This document shows positions 22,834 to 31,000 of a stretch of 64,000 bases of DNA, in pieces. The stretch covers positions 1 through 64,000 of the forward strand of contig JAZLHU010000013.1 in the NCBI GenBank assembly GCA_045616985.1, given 5' to 3'. The stretch is from RUG13409 sp045616985. Lineage in GTDB: Bacteria; Bacillota; Clostridia; Peptostreptococcales; Anaerovoracaceae. Every line of letters begins with the position of its first letter. Position 1 is the first letter of the stretch. Made by a program: the position numbers and the translations under genes. The notes below the pieces were generated by a model. The model was not told the DNA's origin and made no database searches. It worked only from the letters and a program-made list of their open reading frames with translations.

Positions 22834-24201
22834 TTATTTCAATCTCCCAAACGATTGCCTGAATTCATAGATTACCCTGTCTTTATCAAGTGTAAGGTAT
22901 TCACCGTTTTCGTAAAGTATTTTTCCGTCTACCATTGTCATACAAACGTCGCCTGCCTGAGCGGAGTACACCAGCATTGCCAGAGTGTCCATATTCGGCA
23001 TCCAGTGCGGCTTATCGGTATCAAGGGCAATGATATCGGCCTTTTTCCCCACCTCCAGAGTTCCGCTGTCTGACCTTCCGAGAGCAATTGAACCGTTTAC
23101 GGTTGCCATATCAACAACAGCGGAATCGCTTACCAGAGTAGGATCACTGTTGTATCCTTTTTGGAGCAGTCCTGCCAGATGCATTTCTTCAAACATATTC
23201 AGGTTGTTGTTGCTTGCAGCACCGTCTGTACCCAGTGCGACCCTTACGCCCATAGCCAATGCCCCGGCAACAGGAGCAATTCCTGAGCCCAATTTTAAAT
23301 TGGACGATGGACAGTGTACCAAAGTGGCGTTTTTCCTTTTCATAATTTGAAGATCCTCCGCATTTACCCAAACGCAATGTGCAAGATATGCAGGATTATC
23401 CAATATCCCCATTTCTTCAAAATATGCAACAGGGGTCTTTCCGTGTCTGTCGATACATTCGAAATGTTCTTTTCTTGTTTCTGACACATGAATGCCTACA
23501 ACTGTCTTTCTGGTCTTGTTTGCTTCTGCAATTGCCCTATTAAACGCATCTGTCGAAAGATATTCTGAATGAAGCATAAACTGCGGAGTAAGCCTTCCGC
23601 TTTGCACGGCCTCTTTCAAAATGTCCGGAACATCTGTATACTGCGGAAGCTCACTCAAAAACTCATCATTGACAGGAGCATTACCTCTCAGGATATCAAT
23701 AAATCCTATGCTTTGCGCAGTTCTCGGCCATTCTTCTGCAGAAGCATTCGGGTCTGTACAAAGACCTGTTCTGGTGGTATTTGCTTTAATGCCTGATTCA
23801 GCATATGCCATAATACCTGCAAACGGATAATCGTACATATCAGAAATCTGAGTGGTCCCGCCTGCAAGCATTTCCAGAACAGCCATTTTGTTTCCCACAT
23901 AAATATCGTGAGCACACATTCTGTTTTCGATCGGAACTACGGTTCCGAAAAGCCAGTCATCAAGAGGAAGCCCCGAGCCTGCTCCGCGAAGCAAAACCAT
24001 CGACGAGTGACCATGTGCATTGACAAGACCGGGCATTAAAAGCTTATGCTTCATGTCCTTTACATCATCGTATTTCTTTGCAGGTTCCCCGGTTCCTATA
24101 TAATCTATGTATTCACCCTCAACGCCTAAATACCCTTTTACGACCTCATATTTTCCGTCTTTTCTGCTTAATATTCTGCAGTTCTTAAAAAGTATACTCA
24201 T
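22834..24201 (-). CDS. Amidohydrolase, MtaD-like 5'-methylthioadenosine/S-adenosylhomocysteine deaminase
   Basis: A 455-residue metal-dependent hydrolase of the TrzN/MtaD family. Metal and catalytic residues appear in PGLVNAHGHSSM (HxH), GIHVSETRKEH, LAHCVWV and LGTDGAASNN. The core barrel is followed by the beta-sandwich return (KKADIIALDTDKPHWMPNMD). Such enzymes deaminate MTA, SAH or adenosine to the inosine forms. The ATG overlaps the stop of the purine nucleoside phosphorylase gene, which supports a role in purine nucleoside salvage. Exact substrate is not settled by sequence. Confidence 0.88.
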   Translation of the reverse strand: MSILFKNCRILSRKDGKYEVVKGYLGVEGEYIDYIGTGEPAKKYDDVKDMKHKLLMPGLVNAHGHSSMVLLRGAGSGLPLDDWLFGTVVPIENRMCAHDIYVGNKMAVLEMLAGGTTQISDMYDYPFAGIMAYAESGIKANTTRTGLCTDPNASAEEWPRTAQSIGFIDILRGNAPVNDEFLSELPQYTDVPDILKEAVQSGRLTPQFMLHSEYLSTDAFNRAIAEANKTRKTVVGIHVSETRKEHFECIDRHGKTPVAYFEEMGILDNPAYLAHCVWVNAEDLQIMKRKNATLVHCPSSNLKLGSGIAPVAGALAMGVRVALGTDGAASNNNLNMFEEMHLAGLLQKGYNSDPTLVSDSAVVDMATVNGSIALGRSDSGTLEVGKKADIIALDTDKPHWMPNMDTLAMLVYSAQAGDVCMTMVDGKILYENGEYLTLDKDRVIYEFRQSFGRLK

Positions 24202-25025
24202 GGCATTTTCCTGATAAGGTTTTCAACATAAATTTCGAAAGGTTCTGCAATCGCTTCGCCCGCATCAATAACATCCTGCTCAGTAAGTTTTACTTTTGAA
24301 ACACCTGCAGCCATATTGCACATTACGGCAAGCCCCAGATAAGGAAGTCCGCAATGAGCAGCCGTAAGAGTTTCAGTAACCATGGACATTCCGGCAGCAT
24401 CGCCGCCAAGGATCCTTGCAGCTCTGATTTCTGCAGGGGTTTCGTACTGAGGACCTGTAAAGAAGAAATATACACCCTCCCGGAATCTGAGCGGTGTATC
24501 CTTGCCAAGCTCTAACGCAAGCGCTCTTAAGTCCTTATCATAAGCATTCGACATATCAAAAAACCTCGGCCCGAAAGCATCATCGTTTGGTCCAACCAAC
24601 GGACTTTCACATGTCATTTTTATGTGATCTTTGATAATCATAATATCGCCGATTTTATAATCAGGATTGATGGCACCTGCTGCGCATGTGGAGATCACCT
24701 CTTTTACACCCATAAGCTTCATGACTCTGATCGGAGTAGTAAGCTGAGAAAATTCATATCCTTCGTAAGAATGAAATCTTCCGGACATACACATTACTCT
24801 TCTTCCGCCTACGGTTCCGAAGATAAACTTTCCCGCATGGGATGGTGCAGTTGATACAAGGTAATTCGGAATATCCCTGTACGGAATTTCAATTTTATTT
24901 TCAATTCTTTCTCCAAAGTGGCCAAGACCCGAACCAAGGATCAAGCCTATATCCGGTTCAAAGCCGTTAAGCTTAGATCTGATATAATCTGCGCTTACCA
25001 TAAAATACTCATAATCGTACTTCAT
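24198..25025 (-). CDS. Purine nucleoside phosphorylase (class I)
   Basis: A 275-residue trimeric-type PNP that splits inosine or guanosine with phosphate. Signatures: LILGSGLGHFGE, HAGKFIFG, GRFHSYEGY with the catalytic His, STCAAGAINP, FTGPQYETPAEIRA and the base-binding GMSMVTE plus CNMAAGVS. The start overlaps the stop of the E2-like gene by one base (TAATG), and its stop overlaps the MtaD-like start. The product is cytoplasmic. Confidence 0.95.
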   Translation of the reverse strand: MKYDYEYFMVSADYIRSKLNGFEPDIGLILGSGLGHFGERIENKIEIPYRDIPNYLVSTAPSHAGKFIFGTVGGRRVMCMSGRFHSYEGYEFSQLTTPIRVMKLMGVKEVISTCAAGAINPDYKIGDIMIIKDHIKMTCESPLVGPNDDAFGPRFFDMSNAYDKDLRALALELGKDTPLRFREGVYFFFTGPQYETPAEIRAARILGGDAAGMSMVTETLTAAHCGLPYLGLAVMCNMAAGVSKVKLTEQDVIDAGEAIAEPFEIYVENLIRKMP

Positions 25026-26461
25026 TAATCAATATCCTCCAATACTTCAGGTACTTCGTCCAGAATCTCCGGATGTGCCAAATACGATCTCATCTTCTTA
25101 AATACCATGGCATAACCATAACCATCCAGTGTGCGTTCATCAACTACCCATTTGTAATCAACATATTTTTTAACAATTTCCGTTCCGTCAGGAGCAAAAA
25201 TCTTTACACTTCGCTTTGCTCCGAATGCACAAAACTGCGTTACATTGCCTAAATTATAAAGATGATGATATATCGGCGGAATTCCGAGCGACCCCATCGA
25301 CGTAATAAACATCGATCCATGGAATGGTGAAAGATTCAATAATTCAACAGGAACAAGGCCGAAGTAATCCAAAAGCTTAATGAACCAAATGGTAAATTTC
25401 ATTGCCACTCCCGGAATAAGCCCCAGAATTTTTGCCAGTACATCAAAATCACTGTTAAGTTCCTCCACCTCTTTTACAGACTGCAAAACCGCATCGTATT
25501 TTTCGTAAACGTCAACAGCTGTATCGCTTCTTTTAAAATCCACCTTGATGACAGTATCCGGCGCATTAATTGCCATATCTTTTTTTACGGCCATATTTAC
25601 CTGAATGTTATAGCGCTGATAAATCTTCTGCCCCGCAAGGAAACGGTTAAGCTGAGGAATCTCAGCACAGGCTCTTACATAAGCGGCAATAAACACATGG
25701 GTAATCCCAAAATGCCTATACCCGTCTCTGCGTTTTTGGTGAATATACTTTTCAAGATTGGTGATTTCAACAGAATCGGAAATCTCGTTGCTTGATTCGT
25801 TACGCTCAACCATGATATAAGGAGCAACCCTTGCCATCGGCGGGAGCGTTCTGACCAAACGACCATCCGGACGATCGCCGTATCTCGGTCTGTATTTTTC
25901 ACCGGGAACAGGATCCGGAAGACGCCTTGCGGATAGAATCACACAAAGAATTCCGATAAATAAAAGTGAATCGGAAATTACCATAAAACGCATGCTGCCG
26001 AAAAGATAGAGTACGAAGATCCTTACAAAAACAGGATCGCATAAGGCTATGGCAGCAAAAGCCAGATAAGATAACAACACCGGCATTTTAGATCCCAGCT
26101 TACCTGTAAAGGTACGGAAATACAACACCGATTGAAGTATGCAGAATGCCAAACTGGCGATGGTCATTGCAACCGAAGAAATTTTCATCGCAAAAATATT
26201 GCAGATGAAATAGATTGCAAGAAGAACCATAGGTCTTACAGTCACATAGAAATACTTCTCGCCTCTTAATGGCAGCCGTATTGCAATTAAAAGATTTGCT
26301 GCAGCGGGAAGAATTATATGGACGACCACCACAAGCCCGTCTTCCGCTCCTGCATTCGCAAAGAAGACGATTCGTGCCGCCAGCGATGCTGCCATCATTA
26401 CGGCGGCGAGCCACACAAACGCATTGGTTCTGCGGGCTGAGTAAGTTGTGATGTTCTTCAT
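25025..26461 (-). CDS. Membrane protein with C-terminal E2/CAT-like acyltransferase domain
   Basis: A 478-residue protein. Residues 15-185 form about five or six membrane helices. After a linker rich in Arg and Pro comes a domain resembling the catalytic domain of 2-oxo acid dehydrogenase E2 and chloramphenicol acetyltransferase (ITHVFIAAYVRACAEIPQLNRF; FHGSMFITSMGSLGIPPIYHHLYN). There is no lipoyl or E1-binding domain and no E1 or E3 gene nearby. The position of the HxxxDG active site reads ERTLDG, so the catalytic His is replaced by Glu. Function unknown; it is co-transcribed with PNP. The start follows an extended -10 by 9 nt and lacks a binding site. Confidence 0.75.
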   Translation of the reverse strand: MKNITTYSARRTNAFVWLAAVMMAASLAARIVFFANAGAEDGLVVVVHIILPAAANLLIAIRLPLRGEKYFYVTVRPMVLLAIYFICNIFAMKISSVAMTIASLAFCILQSVLYFRTFTGKLGSKMPVLLSYLAFAAIALCDPVFVRIFVLYLFGSMRFMVISDSLLFIGILCVILSARRLPDPVPGEKYRPRYGDRPDGRLVRTLPPMARVAPYIMVERNESSNEISDSVEITNLEKYIHQKRRDGYRHFGITHVFIAAYVRACAEIPQLNRFLAGQKIYQRYNIQVNMAVKKDMAINAPDTVIKVDFKRSDTAVDVYEKYDAVLQSVKEVEELNSDFDVLAKILGLIPGVAMKFTIWFIKLLDYFGLVPVELLNLSPFHGSMFITSMGSLGIPPIYHHLYNLGNVTQFCAFGAKRSVKIFAPDGTEIVKKYVDYKWVVDERTLDGYGYAMVFKKMRSYLAHPEILDEVPEVLEDID

Positions 26462-26470
26462 AGTGACAAT

Positions 26471-26479
26471 ATTATAACA
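26471..26479 (-). promoter_or_regulatory. Extended -10 element, leaderless start
   Basis: TGTTATAAT ends 9 nt before the ATG at 26461; expected leader is 2-3 nt. No Shine-Dalgarno sequence. Confidence 0.55.
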
Positions 26480-26516
26480 TAAGAATTAAGCCGATATAAG
26501 AAAAACCCGGTGAAAA

Positions 26517-27275
26517 TCACCGAGTCTTCTTAATCTTAAATAACGTAGGTCCGGCACCTGACAGGTGATACCCGTCAGTCGGCAGGTCAAATCCGTTTTT
26601 CCTGAATACTCTTTTGGCAGGAGCTTCCAGATGATTGCCGATAAAAGCCTCTTTTTCGCTCAGAGTATCCGCTCTTATAAATGCCTCGATATCATATTTT
26701 TTCTCATAATCGGACGGCTGAAGCTCTCCGTAAACCGCTTTTGTTTTTCCCGGCACAAATACATCGGAAAACAACAATTCAATCTCACAATCCACCGGAT
26801 CAACGATTTCAAGCTTTTCGCCCCGGCCCCTGCCTATTGCCGCCTTATATCCGTGGCAGGCTGCAATGCAGAACGGAACATCGGATCCAAGCTCTTCACC
26901 GACGGCATAAAGCTCTTCCAAAGCATCTTTATTCCAAAGCCTTGCCAAAGCTGTAATAACGGCTGCCGCATCGGCTGATCCGCCGGCCAATCCTGCAGCA
27001 ACGGGAATATGCTTTTTAATCTTTATCTGAACTTTGTTTTTAACGCCGTAAGCCTTCAGCATTTTTTCCGCTGCAGTATAAGCCAGATTGTACACATTGT
27101 TCAATCTGGAGTTATCCACACTTAAAAGCACGCCTTCACCGTCGGACACATTCACCTCAACCTCATCATAAAGAGGAAGAGCCTGCATAAAGGTTTCAAT
27201 TTCATGAAACCCGTCCGTGCGCTTTCCAAGTACGTTCAATATCAGATTTACTTTTGCATAAGCCTGTATCAACAT
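26517..27275 (-). CDS. ispE: 4-diphosphocytidyl-2-C-methyl-D-erythritol kinase
   Basis: A 252-residue GHMP kinase of the non-mevalonate isoprenoid pathway. It starts AYAKVNLILNVLGKRTDGFHEIET, has the ATP loop PVAAGLAGGSADAAA and the C-terminal motif LSGAGPTLF. Length is slightly short, as usual in Clostridia. The product is cytoplasmic. The ATG is preceded by TGATATAAT ending 6 nt upstream with no ribosome binding site, so the mRNA is probably leaderless. It is followed after 55 nt by the E2-like gene, which has its own promoter. Confidence 0.95.
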   Translation of the reverse strand: MLIQAYAKVNLILNVLGKRTDGFHEIETFMQALPLYDEVEVNVSDGEGVLLSVDNSRLNNVYNLAYTAAEKMLKAYGVKNKVQIKIKKHIPVAAGLAGGSADAAAVITALARLWNKDALEELYAVGEELGSDVPFCIAACHGYKAAIGRGRGEKLEIVDPVDCEIELLFSDVFVPGKTKAVYGELQPSDYEKKYDIEAFIRADTLSEKEAFIGNHLEAPAKRVFRKNGFDLPTDGYHLSGAGPTLFKIKKTR

Positions 27276-27281
27276 ATTTTA

Positions 27282-27290
27282 ATTATATCA
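27282..27290 (-). promoter_or_regulatory. Extended -10 element of ispE, leaderless start
   Basis: TGATATAAT, then six bases (TAAAAT), then the ATG. This is nearly the same 18 bases as before the acetyltransferase at 2229. Confidence 0.6.
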
Positions 27291-27308
27291 AATAAACAAA
27301 TCAGGTAC

Positions 27309-27343
27309 AAAAAAAACCGACAGGTATTCTGCCGGTTTTTTTG
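27309..27343. terminator. Bidirectional terminator
   Basis: ACCG-A-CAG pairs with CTG-C-CGGT around GTATT, flanked by A8 on one side and T7 on the other. It would end transcripts from the island upstream of ispE. Confidence 0.7.
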
Positions 27344-27352
27344 CGGTTAAAC

Positions 27353-27482
27353 TACGAAATAGCACAGGGGGGATTTGGCGGAAAAATCGGGCTTTATGGG
27401 GATATTTCCGTAACATCCACTTTTCCTGTTTAGCGCAACCAAATAGCACAATTTGGGCTTTTTAGCAATACGAAATAGCACA
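27353..27482 (-). repeat. Three direct copies of a 14-bp motif
   Basis: TACGAAATAGCACA occurs exactly at 27353-27366 and 27469-27482; a third copy with one base changed in the core (CCAAATAGCACAATT) is at 27439-27453. The last copy ends two bases before the stop codon of the AbiEi-like gene. The copies lie in the short gap between that gene and the terminator. Confidence 0.75.
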
Positions 27483-27483
27483 A

Positions 27484-28125
27484 TTACTTTTGCCCCTCGG
27501 TTTTCTCGAAAATTTCAAGGCAGTTATTCGTAATATGCTTTTCAGCAAGTTTTTTGTGAAGCGAATGTGCCATCGCATACGGGTAGCGGATTTCCGAAAT
27601 GATCTTTTCAAACAAGTCGTCCGAATAGCAGGAAAGCAAATCGTCAATGGTCGCATTCAGCGTGAAGAAATCGGATCCTTTGATATTGTAGCCGTCCCGA
27701 ATCAATTCAAGAAGAACGACTAAATTCACGATACTGTCCGTAAACTCCAGATTTACTCTCGTCAAATGGAATCTGCCGATATTCTTATGTGCCGATGTCA
27801 TGGCATTGGTATAGATTTCGGTAACAAGAGGATGATAGGAAGACAAGCCCAACCCTTGATACAAGATACCGCCGACAATCATACCTTTTCTGTTTTCGGT
27901 ATATTCACGCACGATGTCCGGCTCGTTTTGAACATTCAGTTTCCCGATAGCATACACGCCTTTTGAAATACCGGATATCAGTTTTTCTTCTTCCAAACGG
28001 TTAAGAATTTTCAAAAATGTTTTATACGGTATTTCGGCAAATTCTTCATCTTTTGCTCTTGAAACATCAATCAGTGTGCCTTTGTTATTTTCACAGTATT
28101 CACGAACTTGTTTTGTATAGGTCAA
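27484..28125 (-). CDS. Solo AbiEi-type (DUF6088-like) transcriptional regulator/antitoxin
   Basis: A 213-residue protein. The N-terminal winged helix (about 1-65) ends with the AbiEi-like sequence LEEEKLISGISKGVYAIGK; the rest is a helical C-terminal domain with an invariant-looking YHPLVTEIYTNAM region. AbiEi proteins are antitoxins and repressors of AbiEii nucleotidyltransferase toxins in type IV toxin-antitoxin systems. Here no AbiEii gene follows: only 208 nt separate it from ispE. So it is either an orphan or the remnant of a module. The start is TTG, after GAGGG; an in-frame stop is directly upstream. Confidence 0.7.
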   Translation of the reverse strand: MTYTKQVREYCENNKGTLIDVSRAKDEEFAEIPYKTFLKILNRLEEEKLISGISKGVYAIGKLNVQNEPDIVREYTENRKGMIVGGILYQGLGLSSYHPLVTEIYTNAMTSAHKNIGRFHLTRVNLEFTDSIVNLVVLLELIRDGYNIKGSDFFTLNATIDDLLSCYSDDLFEKIISEIRYPYAMAHSLHKKLAEKHITNNCLEIFEKTEGQK

Positions 28126-28155
28126 TCATATCCCTCACAATCGACATAAACAGAA

Positions 28156-28184
28156 AAGCAAAAGCAGGGCAAAATACCCTGCTC
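28156..28184 (-). terminator. Terminator after the DUF3825 gene
   Basis: AGCAGGG / CCCTGCT stem (28163-28182) followed by TTTGCTTTT on the minus strand. The remaining gap to 28327 is AT-rich with no gene. Confidence 0.65.
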
Positions 28185-28327
28185 TGCAATAATCAAATAT
28201 ACATAAATAAATTAAACAAACATAAATAATACTTTAAAAATAACCATGGCGAATAACTACCACATACTTATTATATGCTAAAAATAATCAAAAGTCAACT
28301 CTTTTTATAATTATTTATTTGATTCTT

Positions 28328-29068
28328 CTATGGCTTCAGCCAACTGCTGTCAGGTCGTGCAATTAACCTAGCATTATTATATGCCATATCTAATGTCAAA
28401 CATGTATGTCCTAAATACTGATTTCCAAATTCATTTTTACTAACGACTAATGCCAAATCCGGTGCGTTTTCATTTATTAAGCATATTGGTATAAGAAGTT
28501 GAATTTTTCCATTATAATACTGAGGAACAGCTGTCTTGTAATTTGCGTCAATCATTAGCCGTGCTCGTTTAATTGCACCATCGAATAACATCGTTTTATT
28601 TGGCGTTTCCCTTATAGATTCCGGTATCCTTAAAAAATTTTCCGGGTCACTAAAAATGTGTTGGTATTGTGGAACTATATCACAATTTGTATCAAATACC
28701 ATTTCAGATGGATTGACAAAATAATTAGCTCGCTTAGGAAAATTAACAATCCCCAAATTCGCCAATTGATAAGAAGTATAAAACCCGTCAAAAAACCATG
28801 TTTGCTTTTCGGGTATTTTATTCTTTGTAAAATATGCAAATATAGGCTCATAATAGTTTGTAAAAAGACCCGTATTAAATACCGCAAAATTGTCGGAAAC
28901 TATTACCTTGTTTTCTTCATATACTTTCATAAATGTATGCTGAATATAGTTTTTTAAGATTACATTATCATTATTTGAACCAAAACTCCATTTTTCCGGA
29001 CAAAGAGCAGTAAGGTTACTGATTTTTCTATCAAACCCTGGACAATAAGCAAATTCAAACAGTTTCAT
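28328..29068 (-). CDS. DUF3825 domain protein
   Basis: A 246-residue protein of a family of unknown function. Recognisable family features are the early NYIQHTFMKVYEE, the FNTGLFTNYYEPIFAYF segment, the WFFDGFYTSYQL segment, and the C-terminal TLDMAYNNARLIARPDSSWL. It has no signal peptide or membrane helix. The ATG at 29068 follows GGAGG by 6 nt, so the upstream 21 codons of the open frame are not used. It lies in an AT-rich stretch between the tRNA cluster and the solo AbiEi-like gene, fitting a small acquired island. Elsewhere DUF3825 is found with RNA-related domains, but no activity can be inferred here. Confidence 0.75.
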   Translation of the reverse strand: MKLFEFAYCPGFDRKISNLTALCPEKWSFGSNNDNVILKNYIQHTFMKVYEENKVIVSDNFAVFNTGLFTNYYEPIFAYFTKNKIPEKQTWFFDGFYTSYQLANLGIVNFPKRANYFVNPSEMVFDTNCDIVPQYQHIFSDPENFLRIPESIRETPNKTMLFDGAIKRARLMIDANYKTAVPQYYNGKIQLLIPICLINENAPDLALVVSKNEFGNQYLGHTCLTLDMAYNNARLIARPDSSWLKP

Positions 29069-29113
29069 ATAATCCTCCAAAACATTCAATACTATTGTGA
29101 TCATACTCAAAGA

Positions 29114-29160
29114 ATAGCAAAAAGTCAACATTTGCTATCAAAAGAAAATGTCGACTTTTT
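29114..29160 (-). terminator. Terminator of the tRNA operon
   Basis: AAAAGTCGACATTT pairs with AAATGTTGACTTTT (one G-T pair) around a 12-nt loop, ending in T5. Directly after tRNA-Cys. Confidence 0.75.
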
Positions 29161-29165
29161 TACTT

Positions 29166-29240
29166 TGGAGGCGACACCTGGATTCGAACCTGGGAATAAA
29201 GGTTTTGCAGACCTGTGCCTTACCACTTGGCTATGTCGCC
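29166..29240 (-). tRNA. tRNA-Cys (GCA)
   Basis: Acceptor GGCGACA pairs with TGTCGCC. The anticodon loop reads CTGCAAA, giving GCA. Discriminator base is U, as typical for tRNA-Cys, and CCA is encoded. Last of four. Confidence 0.95.
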
Positions 29241-29246
29241 TTAAAT

Positions 29247-29321
29247 TGGCGGGGGTAGAGGGATTTGAACCCCCGAATGCTGGAATCAGAATCCAGTGCC
29301 TTACCGCTTGGCGATACCCCT
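29247..29321 (-). tRNA. tRNA-Gln (CTG)
   Basis: Anticodon stem CTGGA/TCCAG with loop TTCTGAT gives CTG. Acceptor GGGGTA pairs with TACCCC; position 1-72 is an A-C mismatch, at the pair that is weak in tRNA-Gln. CCA is encoded. Confidence 0.92.
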
Positions 29322-29335
29322 GCATTATGAAGTTT

Positions 29336-29412
29336 TGGGGTGGGTGGTGAGATTCGAACTCACGTATACTGGAGCCACAACCCAGGGTCTTAGCCGCTTG
29401 ACGACACCCACC
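29336..29412 (-). tRNA. tRNA-His (GTG)
   Basis: Loop TTGTGGC gives anticodon GTG. The extra G at position -1 is encoded (29412) opposite C73; CCA is encoded. Confidence 0.95.
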
Positions 29413-29439
29413 ATATACGTCCTGCGTATACCTGAAAAA

Positions 29440-29516
29440 TGGTAGCGGAGAATGGACTCGAACCATCGACACTCCGGGTATGAACCGAATGCTCTAGCCA
29501 ACTGAGCTACTCCGCC
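29440..29516 (-). tRNA. tRNA-Met (CAT), elongator type
   Basis: Acceptor GGCGGAG pairs with CTCCGCT; loop TTCATAC gives CAT. Close to the elongator tRNA-Met of Bacillus; the acceptor pair 1-72 (G-U) argues against initiator. CCA is encoded. First gene of the cluster. Confidence 0.9.
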
Positions 29517-29549
29517 ACATGCGACATCTTTACAGACATCGCACTGAAT

Positions 29550-29578
29550 ATAGTAGCATTACTGTCTTATCATGTCAA
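29550..29578 (-). promoter_or_regulatory. Promoter of the tRNA cluster
   Basis: TTGACA (29573-29578), 17-bp spacer, TACTAT (29550-29555), about 34 bp before tRNA-Met. Confidence 0.85.
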
Positions 29579-29593
29579 GAAAAATTTAGTATT

Positions 29594-30313
29594 TCACCTG
29601 CCCCTTTCAACACGTTTTGCTTCGATTTTATCGTGAGTTTCAGTACACTTTGCACTGAGTGGATCATAAAGATTTACGATTGCCATAGAAAGAAGAACTG
29701 CACCTGCAATATCGGTAAACCAATGAACGCAGCTTAACAGCCTGCACAATACCGTAATTACAATAAATATCCTTGTTGCAACACGGTACAAAATCTGAGC
29801 CTTCTTTTCTTCTGCCGCAAAGTCATCCGCGAATTTGATCAACGCAATAACGACCGTCAACGCCAGCATTGTATGGGATGACGGATAAGATGCTTCAAGC
29901 TCTGCATTGTTGATATATAAAGGTCTGTAGTTTACTGCAAACTTTGTAAATAACAGGTAAAATGCCCCGACAATTATATAATAGATGCCCATTGCGTAAA
30001 TTTTCGGATCTACAAAATGAAATGACTTTCTTTTAAGAAGCTGCGAAAGCCCCGATAAAGCCATACAAAACACAACTGCAAGAGCAATCAGTCCGCAGAC
30101 TTGTGTTACTTGATAAAACACAGCACAAGCCGAATCTCCAATCAGCTTGTAAAAAAACTCAAAGAACGGAATATTGACGAATGCAAGACCTATCGTTGTG
30201 TCTGCATCTGTCGGATGTCCTGCCGGAGCGACACCAACATACATAACGATCAATGTAAACACGACAAACGCCGCAAACCAGATACCGGCAGATTTTAATG
30301 TGGATTTTTTCAT
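29594..30313 (-). CDS. PAP2-family membrane phosphatase
   Basis: A 239-residue integral membrane protein with six helices. The three phosphatase motifs are present: KFAVNYRP (KxxxxxxRP), SYPSSHTM (PSGH type with Ser in place of Gly) and CRLLSCVHWFTD (SRxxxxxHxxxD, with Cys instead of the first Ser). The family removes phosphate from lipid phosphates such as undecaprenyl pyrophosphate or phosphatidic acid outside the membrane. AAGGGG precedes the ATG; the gene follows cmk by 15 nt. The active-site variants are mild but worth noting. Confidence 0.85.
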   Translation of the reverse strand: MKKSTLKSAGIWFAAFVVFTLIVMYVGVAPAGHPTDADTTIGLAFVNIPFFEFFYKLIGDSACAVFYQVTQVCGLIALAVVFCMALSGLSQLLKRKSFHFVDPKIYAMGIYYIIVGAFYLLFTKFAVNYRPLYINNAELEASYPSSHTMLALTVVIALIKFADDFAAEEKKAQILYRVATRIFIVITVLCRLLSCVHWFTDIAGAVLLSMAIVNLYDPLSAKCTETHDKIEAKRVERGR

Positions 30314-30328
30314 GATTTCCCCTTTCCT

Positions 30329-30991
30329 TTATCCCTTTTTTGATAATATGATCCCCTTCATTTTATTCAGAACCTCATCAATGCCAAGATCGCTGGAATC
30401 AATAACAACAGCATCTTCTGCAATGGTAAGAGGATTCATCTCTCTGTGCGAATCTCTGTAATCTCTTGCTTCGATTTCTTTTTCAATTTGATCGACATCG
30501 CAAGGCTGTCCGAGAAGCTTCATGTCTATAGCTCTTCTTTCAGCTCTTGTACGAGCGGATGCCGTAAGATAAAACTTTACCTCGGCATTCGGAATAACAT
30601 TTGTCGTAATGTCTCTTCCGTCCATAACAAGGCTCTTTCTCTGCGCCATAGCCTTTTGAAGAGCGACCAGCTTTTCTCTTACTGCAGGGATAGCCGAACT
30701 TACGGAAGCCATTTCAGAAACCTCCTGTGTACGGATAAACCCGCTTACATCCTCGCCGTCAAGATATATAATTCCCTTTTCGTAATCAACATCTGTTTCC
30801 GCAAGAAGCTTTGCCAGAGCCTGAGGGTCATTACAATCCGCAGCTGTTCTGAAAAGCTTTAATGCCAAAGCTCTGTACATAGCTCCGGTATCTATATAAT
30901 CAATACCCAAATCCCCGGCAAGTGCCTTTGCCATTGTGGATTTACCTGCCCCGGACGGACCGTCTATGGCAATTCGAAGAAGCTCACTCAT
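30329..30991 (-). CDS. cmk: Cytidylate kinase
   Basis: Phosphorylates CMP and dCMP. The 220 residues begin with IAIDGPSGAGKSTMAKALA (P-loop), followed by the CMP-binding IDTGAMYRALAL, the DGRDITTNVIPNAEVKFYLTAS segment with the RD motif and the lid RAERRAIDM. Starts 9 nt after nrdR with a GAGG site. Length and motifs are standard. Confidence 0.96.
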   Translation of the reverse strand: MSELLRIAIDGPSGAGKSTMAKALAGDLGIDYIDTGAMYRALALKLFRTAADCNDPQALAKLLAETDVDYEKGIIYLDGEDVSGFIRTQEVSEMASVSSAIPAVREKLVALQKAMAQRKSLVMDGRDITTNVIPNAEVKFYLTASARTRAERRAIDMKLLGQPCDVDQIEKEIEARDYRDSHREMNPLTIAEDAVVIDSSDLGIDEVLNKMKGIILSKKG

Positions 30992-31000
30992 ATATGACCT

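Noticed and set aside
28130..28327. Possible AbiEii toxin remnant near the AbiEi-type gene
   Set aside because: Both flanking gaps (27290-27480 and 28130-28327) were read in all frames by eye; no nucleotidyltransferase motif was seen.
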